A stretch of 14,539 nucleotides of DNA, from positions 1-14,539 of the forward strand of contig CAZVJA010000128.1 of assembly GCA_964626885.1 (NCBI GenBank), given 5' to 3'. Position numbers and translations under genes: made by a program. Shown here one piece after another: positions 6,797-12,859 of the stretch. The stretch is from CAZVJA01 sp964626885 (GTDB lineage: Bacteria; Planctomycetota; Planctomycetia; Planctomycetales; Planctomycetaceae). Below the pieces are notes generated by a model that did not search any database, was not told the origin of the DNA, and worked only from the letters and a program-made list of their open reading frames with translations. Each line of letters begins with the position of its first letter. Position 1 is the first letter of the stretch.

Positions 6797-9061
6797 GTGA
6801 ATAACTTTCTCCGCATACTCCCCTTTGTCTGGCCGCATCGCCGAAAGGTCTATCTGTCGGTCGCGTGCGCGTTCGTGGTGGCTATCTTGTGGGGACTGAA
6901 TCTCTCGGTCGCTTATCCGGTGATGAAGGTGCTGCTGGAAGGGCAGTCGATGGATGAGTATATCGACGAGGAGATTCAAGCGGCGGAGAAAAAGAACGAA
7001 GCGCGGTGGGCCGAGATCGACCAGCGTGAGGCGGCTCTGGATGAATTAAGGAAGCAGGATGGGGGGGCCGGAGCGGAATCGGAGCGTGTTCGCGTTCTCA
7101 GCAAACAGTCTCGCGACCAGTCGAAGCTGAGCGCCAGCTCCCACAAGCTGGTCGTCTTGCATTGGATCAAGGCGAATGTCATCCCCCACTTGCCGGCGGA
7201 CAAGTTCGATATTCTGGCGGTCATCCTCGGGCTGCTGATGGTGGCGACGGTCGTGAAGGGGCTGTTCATGTTTCTCCAGGAAACGCTGGTCGGCAGCGTG
7301 GTGGAACTGACAGCCATCGGGCTTCGCAAGGCCTGCTTTCGGCGCGTCCTGCGGCTGGATTACCAGACGGTCTCGCTTTCGGGAACGTCGGACCTGATGT
7401 CCCGGTTCACCTACGACATGAACATGCTCTGCCTGGGGTTGCGACTGGTCTGCGACAAGCTGATCCAGGAACCGCTCAAGGCCTTGGCCTGCATTATCGG
7501 GGCGTTTTATGTCTGTTGGCAGTTGACGTTGATGTCGCTCCTCTTCGCGCCGGTGATTGCGTTTACGTATGCAAAGATGGGGCGCACCCTCAAGCGCGCC
7601 AGTCACCGCGTGATGGAGAGCATGTCGCGGATCTACAAGACGCTCGAGGAATCCATCGACGGCTTCAAGGTCGTCACCGCCTTCAACGGCGCTCCGCAGC
7701 ATCGTCGCCGTTTCCACCGCGAAAACAAACAGTATTACAACAAGGCGCTGAGAATTGTGGAGATTGACGCGCTCACCAGCCCCGCCACGGAGGTCATGGC
7801 CTTCGTGGCGGCCTTCCTCGCATTGCTGCCGGGTTGTTATCTCGTGCTGCGGGAAACAAAGGAGATCTGGGGGATTCGGCTTTCGTCGGAACAATTGGAG
7901 ATCGGTCACCTGACGTTGTTGTACGTCTTTCTGGCGGGCATCATCGACCCGGCGAGAAAACTTTCGACAACCTATGCCAAGCTCAAACGAGCGGCGGCTG
8001 CGGCCGACCGAGTGTTCCAACTCATCGACATGAAGCCGATGGTGAAATCGCCATCCCATCCCAAGCCATTGCCGCGCCACTCCAAGACGATCGAATTCCA
8101 TAACATCAGCTTCACGTATAGCAGCAAAGAAGAGGATGGCAGCCCTCGTCCGGCGGCTCTCGAAAACGTCTCCCTGAGCGTGACGGCGGGAGAAGTCATC
8201 GCAGTCGTGGGAGAAAACGGATCGGGGAAATCGACCTTGGTCAATCTTCTCCCTCGCTATTACGACCCTCACCATGGGGCGGTGCTCGTGGATGGCGTCG
8301 ATATTCGCGATGTCCGATTGCGCGAACTGCGCAGCCAACTGGGTGTCGTGACGCAGGAGACTCTGCTGTTCGACGAGACGATTTACGACAACATCCGTTA
8401 CGGGCGGCTGGAAGCGACGCGTGCGGAAATTGAAGCGGCCGCCCGCCAGGCGCACGTGACGCAGTTCATCAATCTTTTGCCGGACGGGTTCGAGACCCGC
8501 GTCGGAGAAAAAGGAGGCCGGCTTTCCGGGGGACAGCGGCAACGGGTTGCGCTGGCCCGAGCGATTCTTAGAGATCCAGCGATCTTGATACTCGACGAAG
8601 CCACCTCCGCGATCGATGCGCAGAGTGAATACCTGATCCATCAGACGCTCCGCGAGTTCGTGAAGGGACGGACCACCTTTCTCATTACGCATTCCGTCAG
8701 CCCGAGCATTCTTGATCTGGTCTCACGGATCATCGTGATGGACCGGGGACGGATGATCGCGGCCGGTCCGCACGAAGCCCTGATCGAAACCTGTCCGGTC
8801 TATCAGCGGCTATTCTCCGCACAAACGAAGAATCATCGTGATGAGGACGTTGTCGCAAGTGAATATAGTGAAGAGCACGAGGCAGCGGACGATGAGGGCG
8901 AATCGCCGCAGATCCTCTCGCTCCACAACGCTCGTGGAGAGCAAACGTCAAATGGGCCGAGCCCGACCGGTACGCCGGCAGGTAATTCCGGTTCGCGGCC
9001 GCACTTCAGTTCCAAGCCGGATCGCGGTCGAAATCCTCGCCCTACCGGGTCGACAGGATAA
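6797..9061 (+). CDS. ABC exporter, fused permease and ATPase (ABCB/MsbA type)
   Basis: About 754 residues; probably works as a homodimer in the inner membrane. The N-terminal transmembrane part has helices near 19-40, 137-159, 229-258, 333-352 and 369-383. Between the first two lies a charged, coiled-coil-like insert (about 52-113) rich in Glu/Lys/Arg, longer than in MsbA. The ATPase domain holds Walker A GENGSGKST 472-480, Q-loop Gln520, signature LSGGQ 576-580, Walker B ILILDE 596-601 and H-loop His632, so it should be active. A C-terminal tail of about 75 residues is acidic at first, then Ser/Gly/Pro-rich and probably disordered. The GTG at 6797 gives VNNFLRILPFVWPHRRK, a natural start for such exporters; the frame extends to a TTG at 6761 with no ribosome site. 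The GAGG upstream of the GTG is 12 bases away, so the start is tentative. Substrate unknown. Confidence 0.9.
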   Translation: MNNFLRILPFVWPHRRKVYLSVACAFVVAILWGLNLSVAYPVMKVLLEGQSMDEYIDEEIQAAEKKNEARWAEIDQREAALDELRKQDGGAGAESERVRVLSKQSRDQSKLSASSHKLVVLHWIKANVIPHLPADKFDILAVILGLLMVATVVKGLFMFLQETLVGSVVELTAIGLRKACFRRVLRLDYQTVSLSGTSDLMSRFTYDMNMLCLGLRLVCDKLIQEPLKALACIIGAFYVCWQLTLMSLLFAPVIAFTYAKMGRTLKRASHRVMESMSRIYKTLEESIDGFKVVTAFNGAPQHRRRFHRENKQYYNKALRIVEIDALTSPATEVMAFVAAFLALLPGCYLVLRETKEIWGIRLSSEQLEIGHLTLLYVFLAGIIDPARKLSTTYAKLKRAAAAADRVFQLIDMKPMVKSPSHPKPLPRHSKTIEFHNISFTYSSKEEDGSPRPAALENVSLSVTAGEVIAVVGENGSGKSTLVNLLPRYYDPHHGAVLVDGVDIRDVRLRELRSQLGVVTQETLLFDETIYDNIRYGRLEATRAEIEAAARQAHVTQFINLLPDGFETRVGEKGGRLSGGQRQRVALARAILRDPAILILDEATSAIDAQSEYLIHQTLREFVKGRTTFLITHSVSPSILDLVSRIIVMDRGRMIAAGPHEALIETCPVYQRLFSAQTKNHRDEDVVASEYSEEHEAADDEGESPQILSLHNARGEQTSNGPSPTGTPAGNSGSRPHFSSKPDRGRNPRPTGSTG

Positions 9062-9084
9062 CCCACGGCATATCCGCGCGAACT

Positions 9085-9306
9085 CTACCACCGCACGGGG
9101 CGGATGATATTCGCCGCCAAAAGCAGGCCGAAGGCGGCACCGGCGATCAGCAGCCACCGTAAGATCCAGAGTCCGCGTGTTTCGCCGAACCAGCGGGCCA
9201 GCCGGCGTCCTTTCTTGGTGTTCTCGTAAAACCAGCGTTCCTTCCACAGCCCGACGGCACAGAGGATCGCCACGACGAGACCGAGAAGTGCTTGTTCCTT
9301 CGACAT
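9085..9306 (-). CDS. Small two-helix membrane protein, unrecognised
   Basis: 73 residues from the ATG at 9306. Two hydrophobic segments (about 6-21, ALLGLVVAILCAVGLW, and 47-67, LWILRWLLIAGAAFGLLLAA) flank a strongly basic loop (WKERWFYENTKKGRRLARWFGETRG, split around residue 34). The positive loop suggests a hairpin topology with the loop in the cytoplasm. No family is recognised. The frame also opens from a TTG at 9321, but the ATG gives a natural MSKEQ start; no strong ribosome site is seen, only a weak G-rich stretch. It converges on the ABC exporter with a 23-base gap. Coding status is supported by clean helix/loop patterning and by the lack of any competing gene here. Confidence 0.6.
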   Translation of the reverse strand: MSKEQALLGLVVAILCAVGLWKERWFYENTKKGRRLARWFGETRGLWILRWLLIAGAAFGLLLAANIIRPVRW

Positions 9307-9385
9307 TACACGCCGCCACAAAAGCTATCGGGACGCGGGAGAATTCACCGAGATTGTAGCAGCCGTCGCTCTATAGTCCGAGTTC

Positions 9386-9414
9386 GTTCCGAAATCCAGC
9401 CGTCCCGATATAAT
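9386..9414 (+). promoter_or_regulatory. Possible promoter upstream of pdxJ
   Basis: A perfect TATAAT (9409-9414) stands about 115 bases before the pdxJ start. The -35 side is poor (GTTCCG at 17-base spacing). Downstream, AGGCGA-ACC-TCGCCT (9443-9457) forms a six-base hairpin in the presumed leader. The -10 match alone supports the call. Confidence 0.3.
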
Positions 9415-9527
9415 TGACGTGTGAGGGGGCTTTCCGTCCGTCAGGCGAACCTCGCCTCCGGGCTGGTTGTCCGCAGGAAAGGTGCCCTCCCTTCACGCAA
9501 ATTGCAGTAGATCTGAGAGTCCGCATC

Positions 9528-10244
9528 ATGCCCGCGTTAGGCGTCAACATTGATCATGTCGCCACGATCCGCCAGGCCCGGAAAACCATTGAGCCCGATC
9601 CCGTCTGGGCCGCGGCGCTGGCGGAGCTTGGGGGGGCAGACGGCATCACGCTGCACCTTCGTGAAGATCGCCGTCATATTCAGGACCGCGACCTGCGTGT
9701 CCTCCGCGAGACAGTGCAGGTAAAGTTGAACCTGGAGATGGCGGCCGAGGAAGCGATCACCGATATCGCTCTCGACGTGCGACCCGATCAGACGACCCTG
9801 GTTCCGGAGCGGCGGGAGGAAGTGACGACTGAAGGAGGGCTCGACGTCGTCGGCAATCGGGACCGTGTCCGTCGCGCCGTCGATCGGTTGAAGGGAGCGG
9901 GGATCGAAGTCAGCCTGTTCATTGACCCTGACGCACGGCAGATCGAAGCCTCTCGTGAACTGGGAGTCGGGGCCGTCGAATTGCACACCGGCCGATATGC
10001 CGACGCCCGAACGTTGGACGAACAGAACCGCGAATTCACGGCGATTGTCCGAGCCGGGGAGTTTGCGATTCGTGAAGGGCTGCTGCTGCATCTGGGACAT
10101 GGGCTGACTTATCGCAATGTCACTCGAGTCGCCCGCATTCCAGGAGTTTGCGAACTGAACATCGGCCACAGCATTATTGCCCGCGCGGTGATGGTCGGCA
10201 TGGAGCGCGCCGTGCGGGAGATGAAGGAATTGATTCAGTCGTAG
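9528..10244 (+). CDS. pdxJ: Pyridoxine 5'-phosphate synthase
   Basis: 238 residues, the normal family length. PdxJ condenses 1-deoxyxylulose 5-phosphate with 3-amino-2-oxopropyl phosphate to make pyridoxine 5'-phosphate, the last ring-forming step of DXP-dependent vitamin B6 synthesis in the cytoplasm. Active-site positions fall at the same numbers as in E. coli PdxJ as I recall it: Asn7, Asp9 and His10 in GVNIDHVATIRQAR; Arg18; His43 and Arg45 in TLHLRED; Glu70 in LNLEMA; and His191 in LGHGLTYRNV; with NIGHSIIARA at 211-220. TTEGGLDV (100-107) is also diagnostic. The ATG at 9528 is preceded by GAGAG with an eight-base gap; the frame extends further upstream, but those residues are not family-like. 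It is followed at 261 bases by queF, with a repeat in between. Confidence 0.97.
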   Translation: MPALGVNIDHVATIRQARKTIEPDPVWAAALAELGGADGITLHLREDRRHIQDRDLRVLRETVQVKLNLEMAAEEAITDIALDVRPDQTTLVPERREEVTTEGGLDVVGNRDRVRRAVDRLKGAGIEVSLFIDPDARQIEASRELGVGAVELHTGRYADARTLDEQNREFTAIVRAGEFAIREGLLLHLGHGLTYRNVTRVARIPGVCELNIGHSIIARAVMVGMERAVREMKELIQS

Positions 10245-10257
10245 GATGAAGGTAATT

Positions 10258-10459
10258 ACCACGGAGACACGGAGTTTACTGAGAAAAAGAGAGAAAGATA
10301 ATTTTGATAAGGAATGCAGGAAGCCAGGAAAGTAGCGTAGAAGTTATGAAAAGAATTTGCCTGGCTAACGACCACCTGGAAACATGCGATCGGCAGACCT
10401 GATTCGCCCCTTCTGGATTTCCTGCATCTCTCCTCTCTTCCTGATTTCCTTATTAAAAC
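10258..10459. repeat. Long imperfect inverted repeat, ACGGAGACACGGAG family (copy 2)
   Basis: Second copy of the family seen at 3922-4172. The left arm begins with ACGGAGACACGGAG (10261-10274) and TTACTGAGA (10276-10284), then an A/G-rich stretch and the 24-base core at 10306-10329. The right arm has the inverted core at 10431-10454, but the ACGGAG end is absent, so this copy looks truncated on that side. It fills most of the gap between pdxJ and queF. The left arm starts only about 14 bases after the pdxJ stop, as copy 1 starts about 18 bases after the class-V gene's stop. Confidence 0.75.
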
Positions 10460-10505
10460 GGTTTTCTTTTGATGACGCGCGAAGCAGCGTTGCCGGAGCG
10501 ATTTG

Positions 10506-10859
10506 ATGACCACGATTTCCCGCGAGATTCTGGAAACGTTCGAGAATCCGCATCCACAGCGCAATTACGAGATCGAGACAATCTGTCCGGAATTTACATC
10601 CGTTTGCCCAAAGACGGGCCAGCCCGACTTCGGCACGCTGACGATTACCTATGTTCCCGATCATCTCTGCTTCGAGTTGAAATCGCTGAAGCTTTACCTG
10701 CAGCAGTACCGCAACCACGGTGCCTTCTACGAGGATGTGACCAACCTCATCCTCAACGACCTGGTCGCGGTGACAAAGCCCCGCTGGATGAAGATCGTGG
10801 CGGCTTTCACCCCCCGCGGCGGTATCCGCACCAACGTGACGGTCGAGCACAAGGCGTAA
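10506..10859 (+). CDS. queF: NADPH-dependent 7-cyano-7-deazaguanine reductase
   Basis: 117 residues. QueF reduces preQ0 to preQ1 with NADPH in the queuosine pathway, which later modifies position 34 of tRNAs with GUN anticodons. It is a single-module T-fold protein of the short (YkvM-like) class. Cys34 in FTSVCPKTG is the thioimide-forming nucleophile, with Asp41 seven residues later and Glu76 42 residues later, the spacing known for the B. subtilis enzyme (Cys55, Asp62, Glu97). The NADPH-site motif ELKSLKLY is at 57-64, followed by RNHGAFYEDVTN. The residue before Glu76 is Tyr, where B. subtilis has His. ATG 10506 is chosen over the adjoining TTG 10503; GGAG lies seven bases upstream. It is downstream of pdxJ on the same strand but separated by a repeat, so co-transcription is uncertain. 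Confidence 0.95.
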   Translation: MTTISREILETFENPHPQRNYEIETICPEFTSVCPKTGQPDFGTLTITYVPDHLCFELKSLKLYLQQYRNHGAFYEDVTNLILNDLVAVTKPRWMKIVAAFTPRGGIRTNVTVEHKA

Positions 10860-10863
10860 AAGC

Positions 10864-10973
10864 CCGAAGCACGAATGACGAAAGAAGCTCGAAGCACAAA
10901 ATGGATTTGAGAGCACCAGCTTTTTTCGGATTTTGTGCTTCGGATTTCATTGGGTATTCGGACTTCGTGCTTC
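10864..10973. repeat. Nested palindrome of GAAGCACRAA units after queF
   Basis: Two nested perfect inverted repeats: outer GAAGCACGAA (10866-10875) with TTCGTGCTTC (10964-10973), and inner CGAAGCACAAAAT (10890-10902) with ATTTTGTGCTTCG (10930-10942). Each arm therefore carries the unit GAAGCACRAA twice, giving four copies in 108 bases. The central loop (10903-10929) ends in a T-run at 10920-10926. It begins five bases after the queF stop and ends 15 bases before the tRNA promoter, so it could terminate queF transcripts. It is unrelated in sequence to the ACGGAG family. Confidence 0.75.
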
Positions 10974-10988
10974 CCACCCGCCGAATTC

Positions 10989-11017
10989 TTGACAACCTCA
11001 GCCGCTCCGGCTACAAG
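10989..11017 (+). promoter_or_regulatory. Sigma-70-type promoter of tRNA-Glu
   Basis: A perfect -35 box TTGACA (10989-10994), a 17-base spacer, and a -10 box TACAAG (11012-11017), four of six to consensus. Transcription would begin around 11024, a few bases before the mature tRNA 5' end at 11030. It is the clearest promoter in the window. Confidence 0.75.
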
Positions 11018-11029
11018 ATTTTTATCAGT

Positions 11030-11102
11030 GCCCCTATCGTCTAGTGGCCCAGGATCCGGGGTTCTCAGTCCCGTGACGCGGGTTCGAATCCCGCTAGGGG
11101 TA
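11030..11102 (+). tRNA. tRNA-Glu, anticodon CTC
   Basis: 73 bases that fold into a full cloverleaf. The acceptor stem GCCCCTA pairs with TAGGGGT (first pair G-U, as in many tRNA-Glu), with discriminator A. The D arm is GTCTAGTGGCCCAGGAT. The anticodon stem CGGGG/TCCCG carries loop TTCTCAG with anticodon CTC at 11064-11066, reading GAG. A short variable loop TGAC is followed by T stem GCGGG/CCCGC with loop TTCGAAT. The 3' CCA is not encoded. It is a single gene with its own promoter (10989-11017) and terminator (11115-11150). Confidence 0.96.
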
Positions 11103-11114
11103 CTTTTCCATCTC

Positions 11115-11150
11115 CAGGCTGACGGTAACTCGTCAGCCTGTTGTCATTTC
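11115..11150 (+). terminator. Intrinsic terminator of tRNA-Glu
   Basis: A perfect ten-base stem, CAGGCTGACG (11115-11124) and CGTCAGCCTG (11131-11140), with a six-base loop, followed by the T-rich TTGTCATTTC. It sits 12 bases after the tRNA and 41 bases before the next gene's ATG, so that gene either has a promoter I do not recognise or depends on read-through. Confidence 0.8.
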
Positions 11151-11190
11151 TGCTTCACGGTTTCTCTTCAGTCACAAGGATGGTTCTCCC

Positions 11191-12831
11191 ATGAAACTTG
11201 TCATCGTCGGCGGAGTGGCAGGTGGGGCATCGGCTGCCGCCCGGGCCCGCCGTCTTTCCGAAAAGACCGACATCATCCTTTTTGAACGCGGGCCGGATGT
11301 GTCGTTCGCCAACTGCGGTTTGCCGTATCACATCGGCGGCGAGATTCAACGCCGCGACAAGCTCCTCATCGTCACGCCCGAACGTTTGCGGACCCGTTTC
11401 AATCTCGACGTCCGCACGCGTTCCTCGGTCGAAGCGGTCGATCGCCAGGCCAAAAAAATCCGCGTGCGCGAACTCGATTCCGGCCGCGAGTACGAGGAAT
11501 CGTACGACACGCTGATTCTTTCGACCGGAGCGGCACCGTTGCGTCCTCCCATTCCCGGCATCGATTCGCCGGGGATCTTCACGCTGCGGAATCTCCAGGA
11601 CATGGACCGCATCAAGGAGATCGTTGATCAGGGAATCAAGCAGGCGGTCGTCGTCGGCGCGGGGTTTATCGGTCTGGAACTGGTTGAGAATCTTGTGCAT
11701 CGCGGCGTGATCACAACTGTTGTCGAACTTCAGGATCAGGTTTTGCCGCCGCTCGACAAGGAAATGACCACGCCGCTGGCGGCACGTCTGGCGGAGGAGG
11801 GGGTTCGGCTCATCCTTGGCCAATCGGCCGATGCATTCGAGAAAACAGCCGACGGAATTTCGGTGAAGTTGAAGTCGGGCGAAACGTTGACCGCTCAGCT
11901 GGTGATTTTGGGGATCGGCGTTCGTCCGGAGAACAAGCTGGCGGTCGATGCCGGTCTCGAAGTCGGGCCGCGCGGCGGCATGCGTGTCGACGAGCAGATG
12001 CGGACGAGTGACCCGAACATTTATGCCGTCGGTGACGCTGTCGAAATTCGGGACTTCATCACCGGTGAGCCGACGCAGATTCCGTTGGCCGGCCCCGCCA
12101 ATCGGCAGGGGCGGATCGCCGCCGACAACATCTTTGGCCGCTCGGTCCGGTACCGGGGAACGCAAGGAACCGCCATCGTCGGCGTGTTCGACAAATCCGC
12201 CGCCGCGACCGGCTTGTCGGAAAAAGGATTGAAACGAGCCGGGCTCCCCTATCGAAAAATTTACATTCATCCGGGGAACCATGCCGGCTATTACCCCGGC
12301 GCGGAGCAAATGAGCCTGAAGCTGCTCTTCGACCCGGAAAACGCCCGTATTCTCGGGGCTCAGATCGTCGGCGGTAAGGGAGTCGACAAGCGAATCGACG
12401 TCCTCGCCGTCGCCATTCAAGCGGGAATGACGGTCTTCGATCTCGAAGAAATGGAACTAGCGTATGCGCCACAGTTCGGCTCCGCGAAAGACCCGATCAA
12501 CATGGCGGGGTTCGTCGCGAGTGGGCTGTTACGCGGCGACCATCCGCAGATCAGCGTCGATGAGTTATCGAACCCTCCGCACGACAAGAGTTTTCTGCTG
12601 GATGTGCGCACCGCCGACGAGTTTGTGCATGGGCATGTTCCCAACGCCGTGAATATTCCAGTCGATGAACTTCGGTCGCGGCTCGACGAACTGCCGCGCG
12701 ATAAGCCGATCGTGGCGTACTGCCAGGTCGGCATGCGAGGCTATCTGGCGACGCGCATCCTGTTGCAGAACGGCTTCGAGGTTGCCAACATCGGCGGCGG
12801 ATATACGACCTACAAGCTGTTTCATCCGTGA
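11191..12831 (+). CDS. CoA-disulfide-reductase-like flavoprotein fused to a rhodanese domain
   Basis: 546 residues in two parts. Residues 1-450 form an FAD/NAD(P) disulfide reductase of the CoADR/NADH-oxidase/NADH-persulfide-reductase group: FAD motif VGGVAGGASAAARARRL (6-22); single active-site Cys42 in NCGLPYHIGG; NAD(P)-site GAGFIG 156-161; FAD-site YAVGDA 278-283; and LAYAPQFGSAKDPIN (423-437), which carries the conserved Tyr. Residues about 455-546 form a rhodanese domain with DVRTADEF 471-478 and active loop CQVGMR starting at Cys511, so both catalytic Cys are present. Fusions of this type (CoADR-RHD) are known to reduce CoA disulfide, CoA persulfide or sulfane sulfur using NAD(P)H. AGGA about ten bases upstream supports the start. 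The next gene begins 28 bases after the stop and is probably co-transcribed. Confidence 0.92.
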   Translation: MKLVIVGGVAGGASAAARARRLSEKTDIILFERGPDVSFANCGLPYHIGGEIQRRDKLLIVTPERLRTRFNLDVRTRSSVEAVDRQAKKIRVRELDSGREYEESYDTLILSTGAAPLRPPIPGIDSPGIFTLRNLQDMDRIKEIVDQGIKQAVVVGAGFIGLELVENLVHRGVITTVVELQDQVLPPLDKEMTTPLAARLAEEGVRLILGQSADAFEKTADGISVKLKSGETLTAQLVILGIGVRPENKLAVDAGLEVGPRGGMRVDEQMRTSDPNIYAVGDAVEIRDFITGEPTQIPLAGPANRQGRIAADNIFGRSVRYRGTQGTAIVGVFDKSAAATGLSEKGLKRAGLPYRKIYIHPGNHAGYYPGAEQMSLKLLFDPENARILGAQIVGGKGVDKRIDVLAVAIQAGMTVFDLEEMELAYAPQFGSAKDPINMAGFVASGLLRGDHPQISVDELSNPPHDKSFLLDVRTADEFVHGHVPNAVNIPVDELRSRLDELPRDKPIVAYCQVGMRGYLATRILLQNGFEVANIGGGYTTYKLFHP

Positions 12832-12859
12832 CGACATACCCGACACCCGGAGTTCCACC

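Noticed and set aside
7046..8692. 548-codon open frame on the minus strand, antisense to the ABC exporter
   Set aside because: It lies wholly inside a gene with all ABC motifs intact; its product is rich in His, Arg, Gln and Asp, has no domain, and reflects codon bias of the GC-rich opposite strand.
2762..10244. pdxJ and the PLP enzyme as a functional B6 cluster
   Set aside because: PdxJ makes the precursor of PLP, but the genes are 5.6 kb apart with unrelated genes on both strands in between; PLP enzymes are too common for this to mean linkage.
10506..11102. queF and tRNA-Glu as a tRNA modification unit
   Set aside because: Queuosine is added to tRNAs with GUN anticodons, not to tRNA-Glu(CUC), and the tRNA has its own promoter and terminator.
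11030..11190. tRNA-Glu as an integration site for a mobile element
   Set aside because: No integrase, no repeated tRNA 3' end elsewhere in the window, and the downstream genes look chromosomal.
11155..12420. 421-codon open frame on the minus strand, antisense to the flavoprotein gene
   Set aside because: Shadow of the conserved CoADR-like gene; no domain or ribosome site, and it would also cover the leader of that gene.
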